Below are positions 47,410-59,599 of a stretch of 64,000 nucleotides of DNA, one piece after another. This stretch comes from Druceiella hillmani (taxonomy: Eukaryota; Arthropoda; Insecta; Lepidoptera; Hepialidae). The first letter of the stretch is position 1. Each line of letters opens with the position of its first letter. Location of the stretch: contig JAYKKI010000095.1 of NCBI GenBank assembly GCA_039881145.1, positions 4,577,501 to 4,641,500 of the forward strand, written 5' to 3'. The translations under genes and the position numbers were made by a program. The notes under the pieces were generated by a model. It was not told the origin of the DNA. It saw nothing but the letters and a program-made list of their open reading frames with translations, and made no database searches.

Positions 47410-47480
47410 CGTTAGTCTCAAAAGGAAAAACGAAAGTTTTCTACGATCATTCATGAATTTGTCTGTCCGATTTTGATGTC
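47410..47480 (-). mobile_element. Dispersed 'ttccgttttt' repeat, short fragment
   Basis: The sequence 'ctcaaaaggaaaaacgaaag' and 'tcatgaatttgtctgtccga' fits the reverse complement of the family's 3' portion. Confidence 0.5.
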
Positions 47481-47604
47481 GATGATAAGTCGCAAATTAA
47501 CATAGTAATAAAGCCTATTAATCCCAAGCCGAACTTTTTTAAATTCCTTAATAGTATCATTCCGAAGATCTAGTTAAAAGGACTTTAAAAATATCCGCCC
47601 CTCA

Positions 47605-47620
47605 CCCCCCCCCCCCCCCC
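47605..47620. repeat. Poly-C run of 16
   Basis: A homopolymer of sixteen C in an otherwise AT-rich region; its length is likely to vary between individuals or sequencing reads. Confidence 0.95.
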
Positions 47621-47734
47621 GCCATATTAATTCAGTTAGTCAGAACTGACAATGATACTGAACTTCTTCAAAGTTTGAGATCTTTGTAAAACTAGTAAAT
47701 CATAAATAGGTGTTTACAAATAATAATTTGTGTT

Positions 47735-47736
47735 TA

Positions 47737-47784
<48 letters not shown>
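47735..47784. repeat. (TA)n microsatellite
   Basis: TA steps interrupted by 'tgta' and 'taca' near the left end. Confidence 0.95.
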
Positions 47785-47787
<3 letters not shown>

Positions 47788-47789
47788 CA

Positions 47790-49410
47790 TGTACCAAATC
47801 ATTTTTATTTTTTCTTTCTATGACTTACTGGATGATTTTGATATAATTCCATTCCATATTAATTCCACACAAAAGTCCTGAACCCAATACAAACTTTATC
47901 ATTATATTATTTAAAATTAAGAATTAAAATGTTGGTTTATTAATATATGTTAAACATTACAATATATAAAGATATAGAAATAATTAATAATATAAATAAA
48001 ATTATATGAGCGTATTAACTACCATGACATGCTCGTAGTTAACCACTGATCACTGTCGCTAACAATTAAATAAGAAATTTCACGGAAGCTAAATTGCACG
48101 CAAAAACTTTTTATCAACAAACGAGAATAATGTAATATACAATCATATAAATAAAAACATTTTTAAATATAATTATATCCTCTTCATATAAATTATTCGA
48201 AATATTTTAATTTATTTTCCTAGGACAACCTGACTAAGTTTATTTGTAACATTTCGGAATTTTCAAATTAAAGAAAAATAATTTTCTACCCGTTTAGAAC
48301 TAATATATTTTTTATAAACATCGACGTTTGAAATACAAGTGAACAAACATTTATAAATATATCTATATAATAATTAATACTTTCGAAAAAAAAATTTGAC
48401 TCTATTTTCTTATATCATTATGCAAAACTGTCCTGTATAAAAAGATTTAAAAATATTTTAGAACAACTAAATTAAAAATTCGAAGCCTTTAGGATATTAA
48501 AAATTTTAACTTATTCTCTAAATAACTTTCATGGATTATTCATGTTATGAATTATTGTTTAATATAATTGTATATAATTGAATGGATACGTATACCGAAA
48601 GTACAATAAGTTTAAAAATGCGATATGGGAAGCATAGAGTAATTCTATTCTCGTGTATATACCATATTCATCTCCATAAAACAGGTTATACAAATGTGTC
48701 ATGAAGAACGGTTAAGTAGTCGAGGCTTAAATGTGACGCATACAAAGAAACAATTCGTTTTCGTATTCATTATATTGATATATAATTTATATTACATGAT
48801 TCTATACATGCGTATTACATAGATATATCTAACAAAATCTGCATAATCAAGCTTTATCATACTGTGGCTCAAATGCAACGTAATAGCAACAGCTATTTCA
48901 AAATTACCAATGCAATTTTCTATATATTGATTGATTATTTGACAGAAAAAATGCATTCTGGTTCTTAAGACCTGTTTTTCGACACGTGTAATGTCCCGTT
49001 GTCTACCACTGGGAAATTACATCGCAGCATAAAGGTGTTTTATTCGTTTTTCATTCAAATATTAAATATTACTCCATGTTACTAGAAAATCAATAATTGA
49101 ATGTTACGGAGTATTTTCTCTTAATTTACTATTTCTAGTTATTATACATATACAAACAGGTCGATTCCTTCAGTTTGAAAACCTAAGCATATTATTTTGA
49201 TAAAGTGTCCAGCAAAGAAAATGTATCTGAATAGCACATTATTAAAGAAATAAATATTCAAATAATCGTAAAGAGTGCAGTCTTCAATTAGCTTCTTAAA
49301 AGCTTCTATTATCTTGCTATACATATTCGTACAAGTAAAATATTCCAAACCAATAAAAGATAATAAACCAACACATGCAACCTTCTTATACTACCAAGCT
49401 ACTGCATTTA
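47790..49410. other. Very AT-rich non-coding DNA, no gene seen
   Basis: No feature recognised. The 68-codon minus-strand frame at 49142-49348 is Ile/Phe/Tyr-rich without a domain. Confidence 0.4.
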
Positions 49411-49419
49411 AATGCACTT

Positions 49420-49680
49420 CAAAAGAGATCGGGTAATCACAATCCGAACGAAAACCCGCTCGATCCGGGTGAAGGGTAAAATAAAATGGCCACATTCCCT
49501 CCAACAGCTCCGGACTTCAGATAGCGAGCAGCTTCAACTTTATAAGTCCACATATTTTATTGCGTCCACGAAAGTCGTAAAAATTAAGTCTACGGCGTCT
49601 GACAAAGCACGTAAACTGCTATCTTTACGGCCTCCGCTCCGGCGGCATCCAGACGTTAGCGAATGACGAACTTAGTGCTA
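49420..49680. other. GC-richer non-repeat island, candidate conserved element
   Basis: The island runs from 'gagatcgggtaatcacaatc' to 'ccggcggcatccagacgtta'. An 84-codon plus frame (49412-49666) is Lys/Arg/Thr-rich with no domain and no splice sites I would trust. 'attttattgcg' near 49554 resembles a posterior Hox-type site. Regulatory element or decayed exon; undecided. Confidence 0.25.
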
Positions 49681-49689
49681 AATTCCTTA

Positions 49690-52600
49690 ATCAATATCTG
49701 CCGTAATGTCGTGTTCGACTTAAAGACGCATACAAGAAATATTACAACGGATTAAGATTTGGAAAATGGCAAAGAGACAATCAGAAGTTTGGTTTACATA
49801 GCTAGCCATTCATTTAAAATAAATAAAAATTAGTCTTATTTGTATCATTTCCCCCAGAAATTGTGTAAGTATTGATTTAAAGATACGTGTCGATACGTCA
49901 ATAATAAACCACTAAAAAAGATATGTATGTTTTTTTATTCTCCATGTACATGTATATATTATGTACACCACTTGTCTAGAATGTCTACGAATTTAAGTGA
50001 TTCTTCTTGTATTGAACTCAAATTAGTGCGGAAATTACATCTGGTTCTGATTATGAAATCCAAAGATAGACAACAATACTTTTCAACCGTAAGTGATAAG
50101 CATATGGTGGCAAAGTTAATTTATTGAGAGTAAATAAGCAATAACAACTCTACTCCTCATAATCAACTCTACTCCTCCACGATAAACGACACCTATTTTT
50201 GATTAGGTTCAATTATTAGGACTAATTAGCAATGTCTTTTGTGATAATGGAAAAGTCCTGGGACTTGTGGTGAAGGCTAGGCAAATTATTAACAGCACGA
50301 ATATTATAATCGATAAACATTAGGTTTAGCTATAATTGCTAGGTTAATAGGACACTGGTATTCTATTAACCTAGCAATTATACTTGGAAATGGACTTCTG
50401 GTATTCCTAAGAGCAAAAATAATGAAGGGAATGAACAAAAAGATTGGAACTTGTTTTCTGCGTTTCCTTTAATGCTTTTCTACCACGTGTTTTTTTTTAG
50501 TAATTTATTGAGATCCAAGTCGCAGAGCGCTATCCTGTACAAAAGTTTACCTTATTTAGAAGAAAATAGACTTTTTCCTTAGCAAAATTCTTTTCGACGT
50601 GATACCTACTTCTAATCACTCTTTACTTAAAATGGTATTGCAGTTTATGCACCGTGATGGTCTAACTAAAGATCGGAAGCACGCAGCGTGTCTAACTGTT
50701 TATGTTTCGCAGGTGTTTTTTTGGGACCATTTGTCATAAAAAGTGACTTTTATGTAGTTATAGGAACTAGTGCCTTAATTACAGAACTCGTGTACAAAAA
50801 GATGGTTTACCATTATACGAGACAATTCTGGGCGATAAAAGGTGAGGCAAAATACACTTTTTATTAAGGTTATTGTATTATATATTCAACATAAGTTCAA
50901 AAGTAGACAATTTGTTTAGATTCACGAAAAATGTTGGTAATTTGAAAACTATTAATGACTAATTCAAAAATAACAATGCATTCAATAAAGTATTAAACAA
51001 ATAACATTTTAGATACATTGGCATTATACTAAAGTAATTGGCTGATGAAATCGTACCGCAAAGTTGTGCTATAAATATTTGCTCTGGGGGGCAAATTAAT
51101 TTAGTCTGTCTCTAGCTTTCGTTGTGTGAGCGCGAAGCATTTTATGAGATTTTTCAGGCGTCATTTGTTTTTTTTTTCGCGTTCTATTAAATAAATTATA
51201 AATATTGCCTTAATATTTAATATTTGTTGAAACATTCTTTGAACTGTAGAAATTTTGCAAAAATTATATGGAGATGTAAGAAATAATCGAGAGGTGAGGA
51301 ATCCAAAAAAAATCACATGCTCGATACTTTGTGTCAATGGATTCGGCAGGAGAGTCTCAAAGCTGCCATAATGGACAAGTACTAGATTTAATTCTTATTT
51401 ACCGTATGCTCAAACTAACACATTCTAAGTCGTCAAGGTGGCGACAATGTCTTCATGAGCCTCTTCTGATTTATAATGCTTTCTTTCCAACAAAGTTCTC
51501 AAAAATCTATGACAAATGACTGTCTTCCTTTATTATCTAAAAAACTAGAAAACTATCAGTCTAAAAATCTAAAAGAAATGAAAAAGTATATTAGTGAAGT
51601 CTATATTAACTAAAAAAATAACGTCACATTATTTTATATAAGTTATTCTTACATTAGTTATTTAAATCCAAATTACAACTTACATATTAACAACAAAGAA
51701 AAATACTGCAAAATCCTTGTATATTAGAAATTCTTATATTCAAATATCTGGAATATAACATATTTTATGTATTTGAATATTATAAATTTTAAATATAAGT
51801 TATAATATTCATAAAACATGATTTACAAACTCACGCGGTAAACCCCAAGGATAACTAGCGAGTTATAAGCACTTCACGTTGTAAACTTGCTTGCTTGTAA
51901 AAGTTGAATAACACGCAGTTTCTGTTAGGCCAAAAATCAATAATTGCATTTGGTATAAAATACTTATTACACACCCTTAAACGATTTTTAAGTATAAATT
52001 CAATTATGTATTACATTAAAATAAAGAAAATAGTAAAAATCTGTGTTATCGAAAAACTCATTAAAAATATAATAGAAAATTACGTGTATTCACTGTAACT
52101 CAAAAAATTAATACGCCTATAAGTTCGACATAAATTTTGAGTTCCCTACCATTATCTATAAATATTAACCTCCATAACTATCCCAAATGAGATTCGTGAT
52201 TAAAACGATGTTATCTCCTAATGAATATTTACACAAATATTTAACGAGCATTATTCTTATACGAAATATCCTTAGATTAAGCTAATTAATATCTCGTTAA
52301 TTAAAATTTATACTTCCACTTAAATTATCCCAATCAGTTAATACGGTTTGCATCGAATCTCAGCACAAGAAACAAAATGAGCATGATTATTCTGATATAT
52401 TTGTTTCCGATTGACTGACAGTATGAACAGCATTATTACTGAGGAGAAAATGTATAATTATCAGTAAACTTTATATTTGATTATGGTAATACTAACTGTT
52501 TGCCATGAAAACACCTTTAAAAATTGATTCCAGGTGTTGGGAGGCAATTGCGTTCAAATGTCGGACCCAAATGAGTGACAGTTTTTCAAAGTAATTTCAA

Positions 52601-53720
52601 ACTTCCATAACACGGCTAAAATGAACAAAGCACCAGTATATGGTTCATAAAATATACTCGTTTTAGAGAAGAAGGATGGATCGTTTAAAAAGGTTGATCA
52701 CAAGTGGTATTTAAGTCATTCTTCACATATTTGGTGTACAATAAAGTGAATTGCAAATGAATTAAACGATTCAAAGCAACAATTTTATTTAAGTATATTC
52801 ATACTATATACGATTGACATTTTCACAAAAAATACTGAGGCAATGTCCTATACTGCAAATCTTTTTTGTCATAAAATTTTTCTGAAAGTTGTTGTAGTTA
52901 ACTATGTAAGACTCGTTGATATTAAGTATATTTTTCAGATTTTATGCACAAAAAGATGCTAAAGGGAACCCTACGCAGTCTATTCGTTCCTCTCAAATAA
53001 TCTCTAGGTCTTAAACAAAAAATGGTATACACTAGACGCGTTTATTATTTTGTCTCAAAATTGCTGTTCAAATATTGTGTAATTTACTTCTGATGTAAAT
53101 GTAAGACGGAAAGCGAAAAATAATATTTTTTTAACCCGTTTTTATTACGTTCCTTCCTTGTTAATGTGTTGGTAAACAAATCTATCAAATCGATTTTTAT
53201 CTACTTCTAGTTGTCGTATCAGTTTAAATCTTTGTAAACTTGTGGAATTCTTATGAAAATATAATAATATACCACCGAGCTAATATGATCATAAAGGAGG
53301 GAAGTTTTCGTAGAAACTCCTCTATGGTTAACATTTAACCCATCGAGTTTGGGCTCTTTTAACTTGTCTCAATGAGTCCTTTGATTACGTATAGTAATAC
53401 CTCCTGGGGTCTGATAACGGAGAACAGAGGTAGTTATAAGAACATCCCAATTACTAACAATCAATTTTCTTATTTTATTTTGTGTATTGTAGTCAAAAAG
53501 TACTCTTTCAACAGAATTTTTTAACGATTTCGTTTAAAATACCAACATGGAAGGCCCTCAAATCAGACCATTTTTGTTACCAAGTCTGTTATAATTACAT
53601 CGATACGTAAGAAACTGGTATTCCTGATCTATATAGCAAATATCCCAATTTTTTTTTTAACAGAAAATACAGAAAATACTAAAATTATATTCAGCTACTT
53701 TTATTTGTAAGTGATTTATT
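49690..53720. other. AT-rich non-coding DNA, no gene seen
   Basis: Apart from the hairpin at 50331-50382 (listed separately), I see no exon-like segment, transposon protein or array in this long stretch. Confidence 0.4.
50331..50382. repeat. Perfect hairpin, 20-bp arms, 12-nt loop
   Basis: tataattgctaggttaatag (50331-50350) is the exact reverse complement of 50363-50382; the loop is gacactggtatt. The stem would be stable, and the lack of mismatches suggests recent origin or maintenance. Confidence 0.92.
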
Positions 53721-53745
53721 GAATGTGTTTTAAAATATATGAGGG

Positions 53746-53783
53746 ATGTGTGTGTGTGTGTGTGTGTGCGCGCAAGTATATGT

Positions 53784-53848
<65 letters not shown>

Positions 53849-53850
53849 TA
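53746..53850. repeat. Compound (TG)n-(TA)n-(CA)n microsatellite
   Basis: TG steps at 53746-53768, a cgcgca break, TA steps at 53788-53840, then cacaca. The paired open frames here are by-products. Confidence 0.95.
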
Positions 53851-53970
53851 TACTTGCATGTTCTCTTCTTTTTCCTTTAAACGATGTTTTCACTATAAAA
53901 TCAATTAATATATGTCGTATTCTTATCGCGCTCTTTATATTCATATGAAAAAGGTATTATAAAAAAGTAA

Positions 53971-54064
53971 AGTATTTACAAAAAGTAATTAAAAAAGGAA
54001 AGAAATTACAAAAAGTAATTAAAAAAGGAAAGTAATTACAAAAAGTAATTAAAAAAGGAAAGTA
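53971..54064. repeat. 30-bp minisatellite, three copies
   Basis: The unit is 'agtaattacaaaaagtaatt' plus 'aaaaaaggaa', repeated with an exact 30-bp period (starts at 53971, 54001, 54031). Confidence 0.93.
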
Positions 54065-54219
54065 CTCCGCACTGACTTAGGAATATATGTAGTGATCTCA
54101 AAAAGATTCTGTTGGTTTTTTGAAATACGAATATCTAGAATTATATGTCTATAGTATAAAAATGTATGTGATTTTAAAGAATATAGATATGAGATCATCG
54201 TGGTGCGAACCTAACCCGC

Positions 54220-55040
54220 ACTTATGGTTTTATTAAGTTTTTACATACATATTCATATAAGTTATGTTCATATTCATAATTCGAGGCACAAACCTTTGTC
54301 ATGAATTAATCTTGTGTCACTCATAAATTAATATACAAACAAACTAAATAATACTAACAATAATTTTCTCATTTTAATTGAAAAAAAACAACCGCTTTTG
54401 TTAAATTCATGTAATGTATTACTGAATTCTTGCTCGCCGGAGGACAAATTGATAATGTAACCTTTGACAAAGAACTATGACGTGAATTATAAATAATTCA
54501 CGACATATTTCTTTGTCAAAGGTTATCCTTACGTGACTTACAAATTAATATACAAACCTACAAGATTGTACGTAACGATAACAATTATATGCGCAATGTA
54601 ATTGAAAAAAAACCGCGCTGATTAAACAAATGTAATGTATCAATTAATTTTTGTTCGTTGGAGAACTCATATTGATTGTATTAATTCACGGCAACATATC
54701 TTTTTCATATATTATCCTTGTTTCACTTACATATGAGTATATAACCATACAAGATTGAATTAATGATAACTATTATATATGCGCAATTTAGTTGAACACA
54801 CAACCGCGCCGGTTAAACAAATGCATTGTTAATGAATTCTTGTTCATCGGTTCATATTGATTATATTAATATTAATAATTTACGACGAAGAACTTTTCAT
54901 ATGTTATCCTTGCGTCACTTACGAATAAATATAATACAATATGGTACTAATGATAACTATTATATACGCAATCTAGTTGAACAAATAACCACGATGGTTA
55001 AACGTTTGCAATGTGTTAATGAATTCTTTGAGAAATACAC
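54220..55040. repeat. Decayed tandem array, four units of about 190-215 bp
   Basis: Each unit contains a 'catacaagattg'-type block, a 'gataacaattatatgcgcaa' block, 'accgcgctgattaaacaaat' and then 'gaattcttgttc'. The last marker occurs near 54424, 54639, 54834 and 55020. Divergence is strong, so the array is old. Copy two carries a strong internal hairpin (54458-54525). Confidence 0.8.
54458..54525. repeat. Hairpin with about 31-bp arms inside the array
   Basis: 'aacctttgacaaagaa' plus 'ctatgacgtgaatta' pairs with 'ataattcacgacatat' plus 'ttctttgtcaaaggtt', with small bulges, around a very short loop. Confidence 0.75.
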
Positions 55041-55044
55041 TGAA

Positions 55045-55255
55045 CTTTAAATTTTATGAGATGTCAAACAAAGCAATATATATTCTAAAGTTTTATATGC
55101 ATGTTGTTCAAGATTTAAAATCGTTTTTCGTCATTTTTAAAATTTATGGTAAAGATCTAACATAGCATAACAAATCGAATATAGGACAGATCAAGTTATA
55201 GTTTATTGAGTTTTAATCCACTGGCCGCCCAAACTTTATCCGAGCAAAATGTGAA
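55045..55255. other. AT-rich non-coding DNA, no gene seen
   Basis: Nothing recognised between the array and the dispersed repeats. Confidence 0.4.
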
Positions 55256-55259
55256 GGTG

Positions 55260-55845
55260 ACTTCATTTGTTTTATTCATTATTATTAAAACACAACCCTT
55301 ATAGTTTCGTCCGTTTTTCCGTCTGCTCTCTGTATAGCACAGTCATTTTATTTGGATACGATTGGCACCGCTATACAATGAAATAGTGCAATTATGAAAA
55401 AAAATAATATTAGGGGTGACACTCCACACATGTAACTGAGGGATGAAAAAAAATCCTTTTGCACGTAGACGTGGGGGGGTATCGTGAGATATGTCTTAAA
55501 AATTAAGCAGAGGTGCAAAATAATGTTGTATTAAGTCAATATTTTCTGAGATATGCGCTTCTACAATCTTAAAAAGTGCGTACCCCCACTCTAACTAGTT
55601 AACTAACGTGTGTAAAATTCTAAAAAAAATTAAGATAGTAGAACTTAAAATAAAACTTTCAATGAAAATCGCTAAGAATAAAATTTAATAGTTATAGTTT
55701 TTGAGATAATACTTTCGGTACCGGTCGCAGCAATTAACTTTTTCACAGAGTCTTTGAGAAATGCAAACTTATAAGTTTAATATTGTTTGATGCTACGGAA
55801 TCCTTCTTACGCGAGTCCGATTTGCACTTGGCCGGTTTTAGGGTT
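55260..55845 (-). mobile_element. Dispersed 'ccggccaagtgcgagtc' repeat, copy 1 of a head-to-tail pair
   Basis: The right end reads 'acgcgagtccgatttgcact' then 'tggccggtttt' (55811-55844), the reverse complement of the family's start. Left of it 'gctacggaatccttc' (55792) fits its first internal block. The left limit is estimated from 'tttcgtccgtttttccgtct' near 55306. Confidence 0.6.
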
Positions 55846-56300
55846 CCGCAGTTTAACAAGAAATATTCATAATTTCGTTATGTCCATGTGTGTGTCCGCC
55901 TGTCTGTCACACCCTCGTAGTTTCTGTAACTTTATAGCTACATAGATGAAATTACGAAGTATATGTTTTGGATAAAGATCTCCCTTCATTAAGAAATGGG
56001 TATGAAAAAAAATCAGCGTACCCTAAATGTGTGGGTTATAGGGCTTTTCAAAATGAAATTAAGGCTTCATTTACTAGTTCTCAGTTCTAACCACTTTTAG
56101 GAAATATTTATCTTCAAATTCATTAGCAATGTATTCTTCCATTTCCAAGCAAGACTATGTAAAAAATTTGAAAATAGGCTTTAATAAGTACTAGTGAATG
56201 AAATTATTTCAAGTAGTTCAACTATATTATTTACTGGCTCTATCCCACAGTGTCACTCGCGTAAAATTCGGAATAAGAAAATTTTTTTTCTCAGAAATAT
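55843..56300 (-). mobile_element. Dispersed repeat, copy 2 of a head-to-tail pair
   Basis: Immediately after copy 1 the sequence reads 'ttagggttccgcagtttaac' (55843) and 'gtgtccgcctgtctgtcaca' (55892), the reverse complement of the family's 3' end. The two copies are thus adjacent in the same orientation. The far end is not clear. Confidence 0.6.
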
Positions 56301-56508
56301 TGCTCTTGTGTATAAACTATTTATTACCATACTCAAATTTCAAAAAAATACATTCAGTAGATTTCGTATGATTGACTAACGAATTCACATACAGAAAGAC
56401 ACAAAAATTCTAAAGCAGTTTTTCTGACTTCTGTTGTTATTCTTCACGCTAAATCAGTCACTCTTTTTAAAATGCTTTCCATGTACATAAATCACTCAGT
56501 TGCAATGT

Positions 56509-56562
<54 letters not shown>

Positions 56563-57085
56563 AGATTGATAATTTTTGAAATGATTACAATATTCTCATT
56601 AATGTGTGGTTTGCGTCTTTCACTTGGCTGGTTTCATTGTATAACAAGTTGTGTGGTTTTAGGAAACCACGATGAAAGTGAAAATTTTGATCAGATTGTA
56701 GGCATTTAATTGAGAATTTTTCGAAAGCTACTTGATTTAGGATTTTAAAAGTAATATTAACTTAAGACGTAAAAAGGAAATGATAATAGTAGACAAGATA
56801 TATAACTATGAATGTTTATTTTACTCTGCGTACTAAAGTACAGAATACATAAATAAATACAATGTTCGGTATGATATATATATACATATTAAAAACGTAG
56901 ATCAATATTTATATAAATCATTGAATTATTTTAAATTTCGATTATTTGATCACTAACTTCATCTTCGCTTTGAGTCTCACAGTTTATAAATGTAAATAAT
57001 ATTTTGTGGTAACTAAAATAAGTAAACATTGACATGCATTCTATTTTTTCAATGTGTCTGGTAAAAACTGCATCGATCGTAGTAC
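56300..57085. other. AT-rich non-coding DNA, no gene seen
   Basis: Holds the TA tract at 56509-56562 and nothing else recognisable. Confidence 0.4.
56509..56562. repeat. (TA)n microsatellite
   Basis: TA steps with one 'tacata' interruption. Confidence 0.95.
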
Positions 57086-57089
57086 CATA

Positions 57090-57190
57090 CCAACGCTGCA
57101 CAGCTGATGAGAGCTATAGGTACCGCCATATTGGTTTCTTTACCCCCACTCCGCGGCCGACTGTAATGCGACATGCGATAGGTAAACGAA
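57090..57190. promoter_or_regulatory. GC-richer island with a PHO/YY1-like site and an E-box
   Basis: ccgccatattgg at 57123-57134 fits the PHO/YY1 core (GCCAT within CNGCCATNTTG). An E-box cagctg lies at 57101-57106. The island stands out in composition from its flanks. No coding evidence. Binding is inferred from motif only. Confidence 0.3.
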
Positions 57191-57522
57191 ATATTCTGAG
57201 GAGATACAATAAAAGTTTCACTTTAATAATAATATATTTATGGTTACAGATTTACCTAAAATGCTGGACTAGGTGTTTTCTTATTTCTATCTAAGATTCC
57301 AAATGAAAATTGTCTCTAACTAAAAAAAAATTATTTCCAAATTTCAAAAAATAATTAGTTTTGAAATTTCCATACAATCTTCCCCCGCTATATCCACCCC
57401 TCTAGGGATTGAATTTCAAAAATCCTTTCTAAGCGAGCACTAAAAACCAAAAGAAATGTACTTGCGAAATTTCAAATTTGGAAGCTTTACACTTCATGAG
57501 AGTTCGCGATAAGCCCGTGAGT

Positions 57523-57635
57523 GCATAATACCTATGTTAATTGAAACGTCGATAAAACTAATCTATATAAAACCATATATTTGGCTTCTACATATATAGA
57601 TTAGTTTTATCGACGTTTCAATTAATACATTATGC
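57523..57635. repeat. Long perfect inverted repeat, 33-bp core arms
   Basis: ttaattgaaacgtcgataaa... (57537-57569) is the exact reverse complement of 57593-57625, with a 23-nt AT-rich spacer. Outside the core the arms continue with gcataat (57523-57529) and attatgc (57629-57635). No coding inside. It could be a small palindromic transposon or a hairpin-RNA source. Confidence 0.93.
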
Positions 57636-57730
57636 ATGCCAGCTTGTTTGGTTGCAGCCGGCGGCAACCGCAAACTCGCAATTGCATTCTATCGTGACCG
57701 CGGTTTTGAATGTTCATTGATAAATCGTGG
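57635..57730. other. GC-richer island with a Runt-type site
   Basis: Contains aaccgca (57666-57672), which fits the Runt/RUNX core RACCRCA, in a short non-repetitive island next to the palindrome. Weak evidence. Confidence 0.2.
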
Positions 57731-58144
57731 TTAAGTAATTTGCTGTTTTCACTTTGATAAATTGTTTGCACGAACGTAGGACTTGTTTGCATTTATATTG
57801 TCGCATAATATATGGTACTTAATTATTGCAATCCAGTGATATTCAGAAGGGTTTTAGAGGCTGCTTATCAAATATTACGGAATGCTTTATATTTAGTAAA
57901 GAATGACATACTTTTATAAAGCATATCGTTGTTTGGTGTCTACGTCTGTAAAGATATTCCTGAATTTAATCTCTCTGCGTGGTCTTTCATCACATGTAGC
58001 CAAAATTGGAAAAGAAGGGAGCAAAAAATTAAACTTAAAAAAATTAATTAAAATAAAATATATTAATTAAATGTATTGTAAATTGTTAAACCATATTTTT
58101 TAACATGAACGTACAGAGGCAAAGATTAATTTATATTATTAGTG

Positions 58145-59590
58145 AAAAACCGGTCAAGTGCGAGTCTGATTCACGTATCAAGGATTCCGTACCTCGTTTG
58201 GAATGAAATTAGTTTGTTTATTATAAGTTATCATTAATATAGACTTCTTAGCACAATAAATATTCAATAATACCTGATGTAATTAAATTATTGTGACATA
58301 CGTATTATCATAAATAACTCAAAAAGAATATTTAGAATCAGCGTTATAGTTTTCCTGCAAGCTTTGCGTAGACCTCAAAAAGCTCGTTTTTCCGACAAAG
58401 GTTTTTGGATAACTACATAGATGATAATGCATTTTAGATTCATTAGTTTCGGGAATAAGTGGTGGAGTACATTATTTTTGCATATTTTTCAACGTATCTC
58501 TGAGAGTACGCTGCCTAAAATTGTGGAAAATTGTGGAAAAATATTGCAGAGACGGAAAAATTAGTAATGAGATAAAATGAAGATGAAAAATAATCGTTAT
58601 TTGTTTATTCGTGTTACTTTTTTATGTGCTAATTCACGTATTTTTCTACAACAGTTAAATTTGTTTACCGATATATAACATAGTGACGCAAGTAAATAAT
58701 TCTGGAAACGGGGAAAACGAATAATACGATAGGGTCCCCAGCCTCACCCCGCTATCAGTCACTGAATAGCAAACCTAGTTAGTTTCAGTTAAGATTTTAT
58801 CCATATCAGGGCGTATATTGATCTTTATGTACACGTATTAATAAAATTGTCGTAAAAATTTTCGTTAATGCCAGTATATTATCGTCTCTCTTAATTACTT
58901 GAAACGAAAGGAAATTTATATAATAAAATTCGAAGGCAATAGTTAAGAACATAAGTAAAATAACATTAGTATAATCAAATTGAGGTATTAATAACTCTGC
59001 AGTTTTTAGCGTAAAAATTATCTCTACTATAACTACGTTATAAGGATGCTTCAAAATAATAGTTAATATTTTCTGAATAAATAATTCAGTTATTAGTTTA
59101 TAGCACGTTTGTTCTTTTATTCTTTTTAAATAGACTTTATTAGTTTTTTCTGATATTCGATCGTATAATTATAGTATTTAAAAAATAAATAAGTTTCATA
59201 TTTCTCAATTCCATCATTGTTTTATCGCGTATGACTTTGATGAGTTTATATCATATAGTATATAATAATTTAATTTTAGAAAATACATGAGTTAAATTAG
59301 TATCAATACTAACTAACTCGTGAAATGACAACGAATTTAATACTCGAAAAAATTATTTAAAATTTGTTTCGAGTATTAAATCCGTCCCCCTTAAAATTCC
59401 ATATAAATATTTTTTAAGCGCTAGCCATTGAGATAGCTGGTTAATGTACTTTATTACCATGCCAAATTCAACGTTTTTACATTAAGCATTTTCTAAGAAA
59501 AGAGACTGTGACAGACGAAAAGACGGAGTAATCTTATAGTTTCCGTTTTTCTTTCTGAGGTACAGAACCCTAAAAAAGGCTAATTAAAAA
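58145..59590 (+). mobile_element. Dispersed repeat: start and end modules about 1.4 kb apart
   Basis: The start module 'aaaaaccggtcaagtgcgag' (58145) continues 'tctgattcacgtatcaagga' then 'ttccgtacctcg'. The end module is 'ctgtgacagacgaaaagacg' (59506), 'tagtttccgtttttctttct' (59538), then 'gaggtacagaaccctaaaaa' (59558). The orientation is consistent, so it may be one long copy or two truncated copies with unrelated sequence between them. Confidence 0.55.
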
Positions 59591-59599
59591 ATCAATAAG

